DNA of 18,023 bases from JBMOLC01 sp049324215 (GTDB taxonomy: Bacteria; Patescibacteriota; Microgenomatia; UBA8517). Within the stretch, counting starts at the first letter, position 1, and each line of letters starts with the position of its first letter. The translations under genes were made by a program, and so were the position numbers. The DNA lies in assembly GCA_049324215.1 (NCBI GenBank), contig JBMOLC010000014.1, positions 1-18,023 of the forward strand. The letters run 5' to 3'. The notes under the pieces are model-generated. The model worked only from the letters and a program-made list of their open reading frames with translations, did not search any database and was not told the DNA's origin. Below are positions 1 to 6,585 of the stretch, piece after piece.

Positions 1-1040
1 AAGACGACAAGCACCCCATTTATATCCGAATTACCAAAGAAGTCTATCCGCGGGTTATAACAGCAAGAAGAATCGAGCAAAAGGAAAAAAATCTGGCGTT
101 TTTCGGACCGTTTCCGTCGTCAGCAAATGTCCGTTCGGTGCTGCGGCTCTTAAGAAGAATTTTTCCTTATAGTGAGCACAAAATCGGCAAACGGCCGTGT
201 CTTCCCTCCCACCTTGGCCTCTGCAACCCCTGTCCCAATTTGGTAGCAAACTTAAAGGACGAAAAAATAAAGAAGGAGTTAATCAGGGCTTATCTAATCA
301 ATATTCGCCGCCTCAAGGGCGTTCTTGCGGGTAGATTCGGCAAGGTCAGGGAAGAGCTCGATTACGAAATGCTCAAAAAGTCTAAAGAGGAGAAGTACGA
401 AGAGGCCCAGGCCGTGAAGGAGCAAATCGCAAGACTGACCTATATTACCCAAACGGTTATTCCCAGCCAGGCTTTCCTGGAAAATCCCAACATTATCGAA
501 GACGTTAGACGCGAGGAATTGGCAAGTCTGAAAGAGATTCTAGCTCCCGGCCTAAGAGTCAAAAATCTTTTAAGAATCGAGTGTTTCGACGTTGCCCACC
601 TTGCCGGAGAAAATCCCACGGCTTCGATGGTGACTTTCGTTGGGGGAGAACCCGACAAGAACTTTTACCGGCACTTTAGAATTAGGCAAAGAAAGGGGAG
701 AGACGACATCGCCTCGCTCAAGGAGGTCGCTAAAAGAAGAGCAAAATATTTCCCAACTTGGGGCGTACCCGATTTGATAATTGTCGACGGGGGCAAAACC
801 CAGGTCGCGGCCTTTCATGAGATTCTCAAGCAGTTTGATATCCCGCTAGTTGGAATTGCCAAAAGAGAGGAAACTTTGGTCATACCCAGGCTCGAGGCCG
901 AAAAACTTAAATTTAGACTAAAACGGTTGCGCCGGGGTCCGGCTTTAAACCTCGTCCAAAGGGTAAGAGACGAAGCTCACCGGTTTGCCCGGCGCTATCA
1001 CCACCTTCTTGTTAAAAAATCTCTACTTGCCTATACTTAA
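1..1040 (+). CDS. uvrC: UvrABC system protein C, 5' end outside window, lacks C-terminal HhH domain
   Basis: Excinuclease subunit that makes the two incisions around a DNA lesion together with UvrB. The reading frame is open from base 3, so the start and the GIY-YIG nuclease domain lie upstream of the window. Visible in order: the linker with FFGPFPSS and the Cys-containing RPCLPSHLGLCNPC segment; a UVR (UvrB-binding) helix pair, DYEMLKKSKEEKYEEAQAV; and the RNase H-like nuclease domain with RIECFDVAH, LIIVDGGKTQ and RDEAHRFARRYH, which carry the expected acidic and His catalytic residues. The protein stops about a dozen residues after the DEAHRF motif (VKKSLLAYT), where most UvrC proteins continue into a (HhH)2 DNA-binding domain. 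A membrane protein gene begins 10 bases downstream. Confidence 0.96.
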   Translation, partial: DDKHPIYIRITKEVYPRVITARRIEQKEKNLAFFGPFPSSANVRSVLRLLRRIFPYSEHKIGKRPCLPSHLGLCNPCPNLVANLKDEKIKKELIRAYLINIRRLKGVLAGRFGKVREELDYEMLKKSKEEKYEEAQAVKEQIARLTYITQTVIPSQAFLENPNIIEDVRREELASLKEILAPGLRVKNLLRIECFDVAHLAGENPTASMVTFVGGEPDKNFYRHFRIRQRKGRDDIASLKEVAKRRAKYFPTWGVPDLIIVDGGKTQVAAFHEILKQFDIPLVGIAKREETLVIPRLEAEKLKFRLKRLRRGPALNLVQRVRDEAHRFARRYHHLLVKKSLLAYT

Positions 1041-1050
1041 ATCATAAAGT

Positions 1051-1452
1051 ATGAAAACCCTTCTCAGGCACTACGTCGTTGACACAGTCGCACTCTATCT
1101 GGTTTCGCAAATCGCGAGCGGCATGGTTTTTGAAGGCGGAGCCAAATCACTCCTCTTAACCGGTGTGGGGCTAATGGCCTCTTCACTCGTGGTCAAACCA
1201 ATCATCAATATTCTCATCTTGCCCCTGAACCTAATTACCTTCGGGCTTTTTAAGTGGGTCTCTGCGGCGGTTGCTCTCTACGTCGTCACCCTAGTTGTTC
1301 CCGGTTTTAGAATAATCGAATTTGTCTTTGCTGGCTTGACGACGAAATGGATAGGTATTCCCGGTTTTGCCTTCAGTGGGCTTGCCGCCTTTATTGCCTT
1401 CTCGTTTGCCCTCTCGTTTCTGACCTCATTCATTTACTGGCTGATTAAGTAA
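1051..1452 (+). CDS. Holin-like 4-helix membrane protein (phage holin 4_2 / PF04020 type)
   Basis: Small 133-residue integral membrane protein with four hydrophobic segments (about residues 8-26, 33-60, 62-83 and 105-131). The pattern VVKPIINILILPLNLITFGLF between helices 2 and 3 is typical of the widespread PF04020 family, named after phage holins but found as housekeeping membrane proteins in many bacteria. Function unknown. It starts at ATG 10 bases after uvrC and ends 8-20 bases before secG, suggesting a read-through unit. A shorter relative seems to be encoded at 6196-6585. There is no sign of a phage lysis cassette here. Confidence 0.85.
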   Translation: MKTLLRHYVVDTVALYLVSQIASGMVFEGGAKSLLLTGVGLMASSLVVKPIINILILPLNLITFGLFKWVSAAVALYVVTLVVPGFRIIEFVFAGLTTKWIGIPGFAFSGLAAFIAFSFALSFLTSFIYWLIK

Positions 1453-1455
1453 GGG

Positions 1456-1461
1456 TATAAT
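1456..1461 (+). promoter_or_regulatory. -10 box for secG
   Basis: Perfect TATAAT whose last base is 11 bases before the ATG at 1473. Transcription would start near 1468, leaving a leader of only about 5 bases and no room for a Shine-Dalgarno sequence. It also makes the TTG at 1461, which overlaps the box, an unlikely start. Confidence 0.6.
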
Positions 1462-1472
1462 TGGTTTACTCA

Positions 1473-1688
1473 ATGGGAAATCTACTCCTGGTTGCCCAAA
1501 TTATCGTCTCGGTTTTTCTCATCGGAGCGATACTCATCCAGACAAAGGGAACGGGTTTTGGCCGGGTCTGGGGGTCAAGTGGCGTGAGTTTTGCCAGGCG
1601 AGGACTTGAAAAGTTGGTCTTCAGGTTGACATTTGTCCTGGCTGGTCTTTTTACCCTCTTGGCAGTCTTACAGCTGGTAATTAGCTGA
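1473..1688 (+). CDS. secG: Preprotein translocase subunit SecG
   Basis: 71-residue inner-membrane subunit that assists the SecYE channel during protein export. Two membrane helices (about residues 5-23 and 50-69) are separated by the signature cytosolic loop ILIQTKGTGFGRVWGSSG, which matches the LLQ..KG.G......G pattern of SecG. An in-frame TTG lies at 1461, but the ATG at 1473 is preferred because a perfect TATAAT overlaps that TTG. Its stop TGA lies 8 bases before the solute-binding protein gene, so the two are probably co-transcribed. Confidence 0.9.
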   Translation: MGNLLLVAQIIVSVFLIGAILIQTKGTGFGRVWGSSGVSFARRGLEKLVFRLTFVLAGLFTLLAVLQLVIS

Positions 1689-1696
1689 CCGTTCCA

Positions 1697-3019
1697 ATGC
1701 TAACCATACGCTACTTAATCAGGCTTCTTTTAGCGTTCATTGCTAGGTTCAAGGCAGTGATATTCCTCGGTATATTTTTCGGAATTGTTGTCTTTCTGCT
1801 TTTGAAAATTTTTGGCTCCTCCCTTTTTACGAGCACCACCGAAAAAATAGGCATTGTGGGGCGCTATCGATTCGACAACCTGCCCGAAAATGTTCTCGTG
1901 CTTATCGGTAACGGCCTGACCCGGGTAAATGAGGACGGGACAATTTCTCCCGACCTGGCAGTGAGCTGGGAAACACCAGACAAAGGCCAAACGTGGATTT
2001 TCAAATTGAAGGAAGACGCTTTTTGGCAGGATGGGAAGAAGGTTAGAAGCGATTCCATAAACTACGAATTCTCGGATGCAAAAATCGATAGACCGGCTCC
2101 TGATACCGTAGTTTTCAAACTCGAGAGCCCCTTCGCACCCTTTCCTTACGTCGTCTCTAAACCGTCTTTCAAAAAGGGACTTTTGGGTACAGGGGAGTGG
2201 AGGGTATCCAAAGCCACAATGTCTTCGGGATTTGTCCAAAGGCTAACCCTGACAAATAAAGAGGGTGACAGGAAAATAATCAAGTTTTATCCAACCGAAG
2301 AGAGGGCCAAGCTGAGTTATAAATTGGGAGAAGTTGACATCCTCCAAGGGATACTAAACCCCAAACCATTTAATGAGTGGAGGGTTGTAACTTTTTCCGC
2401 CGACGTCAACACCCAGCGGATGGCCGTCATCTTCTTTAATACCCAAGATAAGCTCTTGGGGGAAAAATCTTTGCGCCAGGCGCTAATTTATGCCATCGCT
2501 AAAGACAAATTTAATGGCCCGAGAGCCATAAGCCCCATTTCTCCCGACTCTTGGGCCTATAACCCCCAGGTCAAACCTTACGACTACGACAGACAAAGAG
2601 CGAAAGAGCTTATCGACGACCTACCCAAGGAGCTAAAGGTAAATCTATCTCTCTCTCTGGTTACAACCCCGGCACTTCTTAGTCTCGGAGAAGGAATCGT
2701 CAAGGACTGGCAGGAAGTAGGAGTCAATGCCGCAATCAAAGTTTCATCAGGTGTTCCGGGAGATTTTCAGGCCTTTTTGGCAATTTTTGATGTTCCCCAA
2801 GACCCTGACCAATATGCAATCTGGCACTCAACCCAAACCTCTGCAAATATTTCTCACTACCAAAATCCCAGAATTGATAAGCTTCTCGAAGACGGCAGGA
2901 TAGAACTAAATACCGAAGAGAGGAAGAAGGTCTATCTTGATTTTCAGCGATTTCTGGTTGAGGATTCTCCGGCGGCCTTCCTCTACCACCCCGTAAGCTA
3001 CACCATAACCAGAAAATGA
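1697..3019 (+). CDS. Membrane-anchored ABC-type peptide/nickel solute-binding protein (family 5)
   Basis: 440-residue extracytoplasmic solute-binding protein of the SBP_bac_5 (PF00496, DppA/OppA-like) family. An N-terminal membrane helix (about residues 18-39) replaces a cleavable lipoprotein signal. Family hallmarks are visible: LVLIGNGLTRVNEDGTISPD near residues 68-87 (the L..GL.......P.LA..W region), SWETPDKGQTWIFKLKEDAFW, then SLRQALIYAIAKD and YDYDRQRAKELI in the C-terminal half. It is shorter than the usual 500 or more residues, mainly in the middle. No permease or ATPase gene lies nearby, so the substrate and transporter partners are unknown. It may act as an orphan binding or chaperone-like protein. 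Confidence 0.85.
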   Translation: MLTIRYLIRLLLAFIARFKAVIFLGIFFGIVVFLLLKIFGSSLFTSTTEKIGIVGRYRFDNLPENVLVLIGNGLTRVNEDGTISPDLAVSWETPDKGQTWIFKLKEDAFWQDGKKVRSDSINYEFSDAKIDRPAPDTVVFKLESPFAPFPYVVSKPSFKKGLLGTGEWRVSKATMSSGFVQRLTLTNKEGDRKIIKFYPTEERAKLSYKLGEVDILQGILNPKPFNEWRVVTFSADVNTQRMAVIFFNTQDKLLGEKSLRQALIYAIAKDKFNGPRAISPISPDSWAYNPQVKPYDYDRQRAKELIDDLPKELKVNLSLSLVTTPALLSLGEGIVKDWQEVGVNAAIKVSSGVPGDFQAFLAIFDVPQDPDQYAIWHSTQTSANISHYQNPRIDKLLEDGRIELNTEERKKVYLDFQRFLVEDSPAAFLYHPVSYTITRK

Positions 3020-3109
3020 GGGTCGTTCGTGATGACCTCGAACAGATTATAGCTTCATTCGGGCCGATTTACAAACACTTCGGCCAAAATTTTGTGTATC
3101 TATTTGCTC

Positions 3110-3141
3110 GAGGAGTGGAAGTTCACTCCTCCATAATTTTT
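3110..3141 (+). terminator. Probable intrinsic terminator after the solute-binding protein gene
   Basis: Stem GAGGAGTG (3110-3117) and CACTCCTC (3124-3131) with a 6-base loop, followed after a few bases by TTTTT at 3137-3141. It would end the uvrC-secG-SBP transcript just before the convergent nuclease gene. The T tract is slightly displaced from the stem. Confidence 0.6.
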
Positions 3142-4030
3142 AAGGTCTACTCTCGCAGGCGATACCATCTCCCACGCCCGTTGAGTCCAATTTCATTGGG
3201 TCATAGGTGGCGGTAAAACCACAACACTCAAAGAATGTTTGAGCTTCGGCGTGAGTGACAAAATCACTGCAATCCCGGTCTGGCGAGGTGCAAGAATACT
3301 TACAAGCTCCGCCGGAGGTTGGAGTTGGCGTGGCTAGACACGAAGACCACAAGCCTCGGTTCTTGTCTCTTGCATCTTTTTGTGCCGCCAAAAATCTTTC
3401 GTTGTACTTCACATCTGGTGGGTAGGTGTAAACCTCGGCATACCCTTCTTTGACCAAGACCTCGTTGACCATTGAGTCTCCGACATAAACATAGCGGAGT
3501 AAGCAGCCATAGCGGTCTGTTTCGCTAACATCCTTTTCGAGAACAATGGTTTTGCCTTCCACAAGCACTTTATTTTTGGCGGTGGACTCATTAGAAAAGC
3601 AGGCATCCTTTTCTGGCGTGTCCATTCCGATATATCTCACTCTCTGGCCACCTTCTATCTCAATGGTGTCCCCATCAATAACTCTGGTTACCTTGGCCTC
3701 TCGGCGATCTGGGTTTGGGGTGGGTGTTACCTCAGTTTGCTGACCCTCCACTTCTGGCGTAGGCGTAGGTTGACTTTCAACCTGAGTGGTTTCTTTTGAA
3801 GGCGTTGGACTTACCAGAGCGGCGATATAGGTGCCTCCAAAAAATAGAGCGAAGACACCAATTACTGCCAGAGCTGCGAATTTGAGTTTTTTATTGCCGA
3901 CCTTGGCATAAACGAACCAAGCAAGCAAAAGGCCGATTGTAATAGGGAAGAAAAATAAACCAAGGACTGTAGCAACTGGAATTGTCAAAAACTTTTTTCT
4001 GCCGCTGAATAATTCCCTTATTTTCCCCAT
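3140..4030 (-). CDS. Membrane-anchored thermonuclease (SNase domain) with C-terminal Excalibur domain
   Basis: About 296 residues from ATG 4030. Two N-terminal hydrophobic segments (roughly FLTIPVATVLGLFFF and LKFAALAVIGVFALFFGG) are followed by a Pro/Thr-rich linker with repeated TPTP. Then comes a staphylococcal-nuclease-like domain with VIDGDTIEIEG, RYIGMDTPE and DRYGCLLRYVYV, which contains the expected Asp, Arg, Asp-Thr, Glu and second Arg active-site residues. The last 45 residues form an Excalibur domain, with the Cys-rich DCSDF...AQTFFECCGF and the Ca-binding-like LDSTGVGDGIACES. It probably degrades DNA outside the membrane, for defence or nucleotide scavenging. The frame is open up to 4147, but that extension crosses a promoter and a terminator-like hairpin, so the downstream start MGKIREL is preferred. 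Confidence 0.9.
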   Translation of the reverse strand: MGKIRELFSGRKKFLTIPVATVLGLFFFPITIGLLLAWFVYAKVGNKKLKFAALAVIGVFALFFGGTYIAALVSPTPSKETTQVESQPTPTPEVEGQQTEVTPTPNPDRREAKVTRVIDGDTIEIEGGQRVRYIGMDTPEKDACFSNESTAKNKVLVEGKTIVLEKDVSETDRYGCLLRYVYVGDSMVNEVLVKEGYAEVYTYPPDVKYNERFLAAQKDARDKNRGLWSSCLATPTPTSGGACKYSCTSPDRDCSDFVTHAEAQTFFECCGFTATYDPMKLDSTGVGDGIACESRP

Positions 4031-4064
4031 TCCTAAATTTCTTTGGGTAGATACAAATTCTATC

Positions 4065-4098
4065 AAAAAACCTCGGCGAGGACGAACCATAGCCGAGG
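4065..4098 (-). terminator. Intrinsic terminator-like hairpin between tRNA-His and the nuclease gene
   Basis: Read on the minus strand: CCTCGGC (4098-4092), 14-base loop, GCCGAGG (4077-4071), then TTTTTT (4070-4065). It lies downstream of tRNA-His and also between a good promoter (4112-4140) and the nuclease start at 4030. It may end the tRNA transcript or act as an attenuator for the nuclease. Confidence 0.6.
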
Positions 4099-4111
4099 CG
4101 TTGATAAGTAA

Positions 4112-4140
4112 AATATAGCTTGTAAATTGTCCTTTGTCAA
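4112..4140 (-). promoter_or_regulatory. Promoter upstream of the nuclease gene
   Basis: Minus strand TTGACA (4140-4135), 17-base spacer, TATATT (4117-4112): a near-consensus sigma70 promoter. Transcription would start near 4105, immediately before the terminator-like hairpin at 4098-4065. Confidence 0.6.
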
Positions 4141-4169
4141 TAGGCAATTGATATAATTTGATACAGTCC

Positions 4170-4246
4170 TGGGGTGACCGACGCGAATCGAACGCGCAAC
4201 CTCAAGGTCCACAACCTCGCGCTCTAGCCGTTGAGCTACGGTCACC
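4170..4246 (-). tRNA. tRNA-His(GTG)
   Basis: Cloverleaf on the minus strand. The acceptor stem has eight pairs including the extra G(-1):C73 diagnostic of tRNA-His, the anticodon loop is TTGTGGA, the T loop is TTCGATT, and the 3' CCA is encoded. A TATAAT (4265-4260) lies 13 bases upstream. Confidence 0.95.
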
Positions 4247-4295
4247 AGATAACTTCAATATTATAGCAAAATTGCTTCTGGAAATCTCAGAGGCG

Positions 4296-4301
4296 TATAA
4301 T
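4296..4301 (+). promoter_or_regulatory. -10 box for the 4308 gene
   Basis: Perfect TATAAT, with TTGCTT 18 bases upstream as a possible -35. The predicted transcription start coincides with the GTG at 4308, suggesting a leaderless mRNA. Confidence 0.55.
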
Positions 4302-4307
4302 TTAGGC

Positions 4308-4811
4308 GTGAAAGCCAGACCGGCCTACAAATATGCGTTTAGTCCTCCAGGTGTTTCCGGAATTGAAAAATGGCAAATTAGGACCTACCACAGAGACATC
4401 ATCTCCGACGCCGGAAAGTATGAGTTGGAGAAAAAGGCGTTTCTTGAAACCCAAACCGGTAAGAAATTTTTGACATATCGCCAAGAAAAATTTCTCAATC
4501 TCAATGGTCTTTCCTTATGGCTGGTCGACGGGACAAGCCTCAGAGGGGGCGCAAAGGCCGGGGATGTTGATTTTACCATGGCCGGTCACGGTTTTCGCTA
4601 CCTTTATATTCCGTTGGGCGAGATTTGGATAGATGCTGTCTACAAAAATACTCTCGACTTCTGGCCGACAATCTGGCATGAATATTTAGAAAGAAATCTG
4701 ATGGCCAAAGGAATGGATTATGATAATGCCCACGATATCGCCCATCGACTGGAGATTGTTCTGAGACAAGGGAAATATTTTGTCCTTCCTGTAGGAACAT
4801 ATAGGCAATAA
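4308..4811 (+). CDS. Unknown protein with HEYLER motif, N-terminal part of a gene split by an in-frame stop
   Basis: 167 residues from GTG 4308. Open frame continues upstream, but there it is only the antisense of tRNA-His. I do not recognise a named family. Visible: DGTSLRGGAKAGDVDFTMAG, then YIPLGEIWID and WHEYLERNLMAKGMDYDNAH followed by DIAHRLE. This is a His/Glu-rich block that could bind metal in a zincin-like way, but it is not a classical HExxH. The last residues, LPVGTYRQ, match what normally stands just before the catalytic Cys of a C39-type peptidase. The same frame resumes directly after TAA (4809-4811) with such a domain. It is therefore probably the first half of one two-domain protein. 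Confidence 0.6.
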   Translation: MKARPAYKYAFSPPGVSGIEKWQIRTYHRDIISDAGKYELEKKAFLETQTGKKFLTYRQEKFLNLNGLSLWLVDGTSLRGGAKAGDVDFTMAGHGFRYLYIPLGEIWIDAVYKNTLDFWPTIWHEYLERNLMAKGMDYDNAHDIAHRLEIVLRQGKYFVLPVGTYRQ

Positions 4812-5228
4812 AATATTCTTAATTGCGGCCCGGCAGCTTTGAAAATTGTGCTAGATTATTACAATCGAAGCTATAGCGAAAAGCGGCTGGTCGCCCTCCT
4901 CGGAACAAATCAAAAAGGTACCGAACCACAAGCTTTCTTGAAGGTAGCAAAACATCTCGGATTTAAAGCTAAGAGTAGAGAAAATATGACCGTCGTCCTG
5001 GTTAAGAGATTAATCAAACAAGGTCTACCTGTAATTGCTAATCATACTACTCCTGACCCGACGGGGGGACATTATGCTGTGATTATTGGGTTTAGTCAGG
5101 ACGAATTTGTGCTTTCCGATCCGGCAGAGGACTCCGGCTACATCATCAAAAAGATCAATTATTTTATGGATAACTGGTACGAGGAGGAAGATAAAACAGT
5201 CAGGCAAGGAATAACAATCGGCCTTTAG
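4812..5228 (+). pseudogene. C39-like cysteine peptidase domain, cut from its N-terminus by TAA at 4809
   Basis: Same reading frame as the preceding gene and without a convincing start of its own. The first TTG (4839) already lies behind the catalytic Cys of NCGPAALKIVLDYY (Cys codon 4824-4826). The rest is a complete papain-like C39 domain: LLGTNQKGTEP, the His motif GGHYAVIIGF and the Asp motif LSDPAED. The Gln of TYRQ upstream of the stop is at position -6 from the Cys, the spacing of the oxyanion-hole Gln in C39 peptidases, if the stop counts as one residue. This suggests a recent nonsense mutation, a sequencing error, or readthrough. An ATT start at 4815 would save the Cys but lose the Gln. 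It converges on the MFS gene with a 4-base overlap. Confidence 0.65.
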
Positions 5229-5854
5229 TTTTCCTTTATTTCCGGATAGACAACCAGAAGGAATAAAGACCCAATTAAGGCTATTATTCCGGCTGTTAAG
5301 AAGAGTGAATTAAAGCCGAGGTTTTCCGCCAACAATCCTCCTAGAGCTGCCGCCATGGCAGAGCTTAATTCCGTACCGGTGGAGTGAAGCCCCCAAATAA
5401 ATGACTCTCTGCCTTCTTCCAAGTTGCGGGTAAAAAGTCCCATCCAGGCAGGATAGGCCATTGCTCCGGCAACACCAAAGATTATCTCAATCAGATAAAT
5501 ATGTATTGGCTGAGTTGCGAACAGGTAAAGAAAGATAGCAACGGCCATCAAAACACTGCCCAAAAAAGCGAGCCAGAAATCGATTTTTTCTCCTTCAGTC
5601 TCATCGATAAGTATTCCGATCGGAATCTGAAACAACGATTTGATTCCCAGATAGATTGCCTCGGCAATTCCCACGGTGATGAGGGTCCCGCCTGATATTT
5701 GGTCGGTGACGAAGACCGCGAAAATGGGGGACATTAAGCCAAACCCCGAATAAACCAAAATATCTGAAGCCACCAGCACCCTCAAGATTTTGTTTAGCGA
5801 GAAAATATTGCGCCAACCGACTTTCCTTAACCTTTGGAGTGCTGTTTGAACCAT
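5225..5854 (-). CDS. MFS-like membrane transporter, six-helix half-size form
   Basis: 209 residues with six predicted membrane helices (about residues 23-50, 58-82, 93-112, 117-141, 150-175 and 180-203). It resembles one half of a major facilitator protein: SGFGLMSPIFAVFVTD in helix 1, the loop after helix 2 with DETEGEKIDF, and GAMAYPAWMGLFTRNLEEGRES around helix 4. Canonical MFS proteins have 12 helices and about 400 residues, so this is either a natural half-transporter that must dimerise or a truncated gene; no frameshifted second half is visible downstream. Its ATG lies only 3 bases after the last base of tRNA-Gly(TCC), with no ribosome-binding site, so it is probably expressed by processing of the tRNA transcript. 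The substrate is unknown. Confidence 0.75.
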   Translation of the reverse strand: MVQTALQRLRKVGWRNIFSLNKILRVLVASDILVYSGFGLMSPIFAVFVTDQISGGTLITVGIAEAIYLGIKSLFQIPIGILIDETEGEKIDFWLAFLGSVLMAVAIFLYLFATQPIHIYLIEIIFGVAGAMAYPAWMGLFTRNLEEGRESFIWGLHSTGTELSSAMAAALGGLLAENLGFNSLFLTAGIIALIGSLFLLVVYPEIKEN

Positions 5855-5857
5855 TTG

Positions 5858-5928
5858 AGCGGGATAGGGGAGTCGAACCCCTCTTCTCAGCTTGGAAAGC
5901 TGATGTTGAACCGCTCAACTAATCCCGC
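5858..5928 (-). tRNA. tRNA-Gly(TCC)
   Basis: Acceptor GCGGGAT/ATCCCGC, anticodon arm CAGCT-TTTCCAA-AGCTG, T arm with TTCGACT, discriminator U73 as usual for Gly, CCA not encoded. Last gene of a Leu-Pro-Gly array and directly followed by the MFS start codon. Confidence 0.95.
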
Positions 5929-5951
5929 ACGAAGCAAATTATACCAAAAAG

Positions 5952-6023
5952 TCGGGGACCAGGGAATTGAACCCTGTGCCTTCCGCTCCCAAAGCGGACA
6001 TTCTACCGTCGAACTCGTCCCCG
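5952..6023 (-). tRNA. tRNA-Pro(TGG)
   Basis: Acceptor CGGGGAC/GTCCCCG with A73, anticodon arm TCCGC-TTTGGGA-GCGGA, T loop TTCAATT. CCA not encoded. Confidence 0.95.
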
Positions 6024-6028
6024 AATTG

Positions 6029-6113
6029 TGCCGAGGGAGGGAGTCGAACCCACACGTCGCAATTGCGACACAGGATTTTAAGTCCTGAGCGTCTGCCATT
6101 CCGCCACCTCGGC
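6029..6113 (-). tRNA. tRNA-Leu(TAA)
   Basis: Acceptor GCCGAGG/CCTCGGC with A73, anticodon arm CAGGA-CTTAAAA-TCCTG, long variable arm with GTCGCAATTGCGAC. Minus-strand TATAAT (6129-6124) just upstream is the likely promoter of the Leu-Pro-Gly array. Confidence 0.95.
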
Positions 6114-6137
6114 TTAAGGCTATATTATACTCCACAA

Positions 6138-6166
6138 TTGACAAAAGACCCAGCCCTGTCTAATCT
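6138..6166 (+). promoter_or_regulatory. Promoter for the 6196 membrane protein
   Basis: TTGACA (6138-6143), 17-base spacer, TAATCT (6161-6166); predicted start near 6173. It leaves room for the strong ribosome-binding site at 6182-6190. Confidence 0.5.
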
Positions 6167-6195
6167 GAAAATAGTAGTCAAAGGGGGTGAGAAAA

Positions 6196-6585
6196 GTGAA
6201 AGCCTACGTTAGATTTCTGATAATCTGGCTGGTTAATGCTGGCTTATTTTATCTCGCCACAAGCCTCTATCCTGCAAATTTTGTTCTCGGAAACGCGAGT
6301 TTAACGCCTTTGTGGGCAGCGGTGGTCTCGGGATTCTTGCTGACTGTTCTCTGCCGCTGGGCGAGACCCGTTCTTTCTAAAATTGGTCTTTCTTTATCAG
6401 GAAGACTGAAGATGTTTGTTTTCTACTGGCTGGTGAATGCTGGCGCTATCTGGTTAATCGCCAGATTCTCTTACTTAACGGGTTTTGGGATAACCGCCTA
6501 CTACTGGGCCCTGGCGCTCGGGTTTGTGACCAATCTTAGCCAATGGGTTGTCAGACAGATTTTTAAGGCTGCTGGCCTGACTTGA
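6196..6585 (+). CDS. Small 4-helix membrane protein, holin-4_2-like
   Basis: 129 residues with four hydrophobic segments (about residues 5-23, 36-56, 73-91 and 97-118). It resembles PF04020 proteins such as that at 1051 in size and helix order, with the helix 2/3 region FLLTVLCRWARPVLSKIGL. Function unknown. GTG 6196 is preferred over GTG 6187 because AAGGGGGTGA (6181-6190) is a near-perfect Shine-Dalgarno at correct spacing for 6196 and overlaps the earlier GTG. The end overlaps the convergent pyrG 3' end by 23 bases. Confidence 0.75.
   Translation: MKAYVRFLIIWLVNAGLFYLATSLYPANFVLGNASLTPLWAAVVSGFLLTVLCRWARPVLSKIGLSLSGRLKMFVFYWLVNAGAIWLIARFSYLTGFGITAYYWALALGFVTNLSQWVVRQIFKAAGLT

Noticed and set aside
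1051..1452. Phage lysis cassette based on the holin-like protein
   Set aside because: The family is common in non-phage genomes and the neighbours are housekeeping genes.
3016..3216. Open frame on plus overlapping the solute-binding protein stop (ATGA)
   Set aside because: No family features, crosses a terminator hairpin and runs antisense into the Excalibur-coding end of the nuclease gene.
4158..4307. N-terminal extension of the 4308 gene
   Set aside because: It translates the antisense of tRNA-His; a TATAAT at 4296 places the true start at GTG 4308.
4809..4811. Stop codon reassignment as explanation of the in-frame TAA
   Set aside because: TAA ends many intact genes here (uvrC, nuclease, pyrG), and TGA and TAG are also used as normal stops.
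5834..6212. Several open frames over the tRNA array, e.g. with GRESNPHV or GDQGIEPC
   Set aside because: These peptides are typical conceptual translations of tRNA genes, not proteins.
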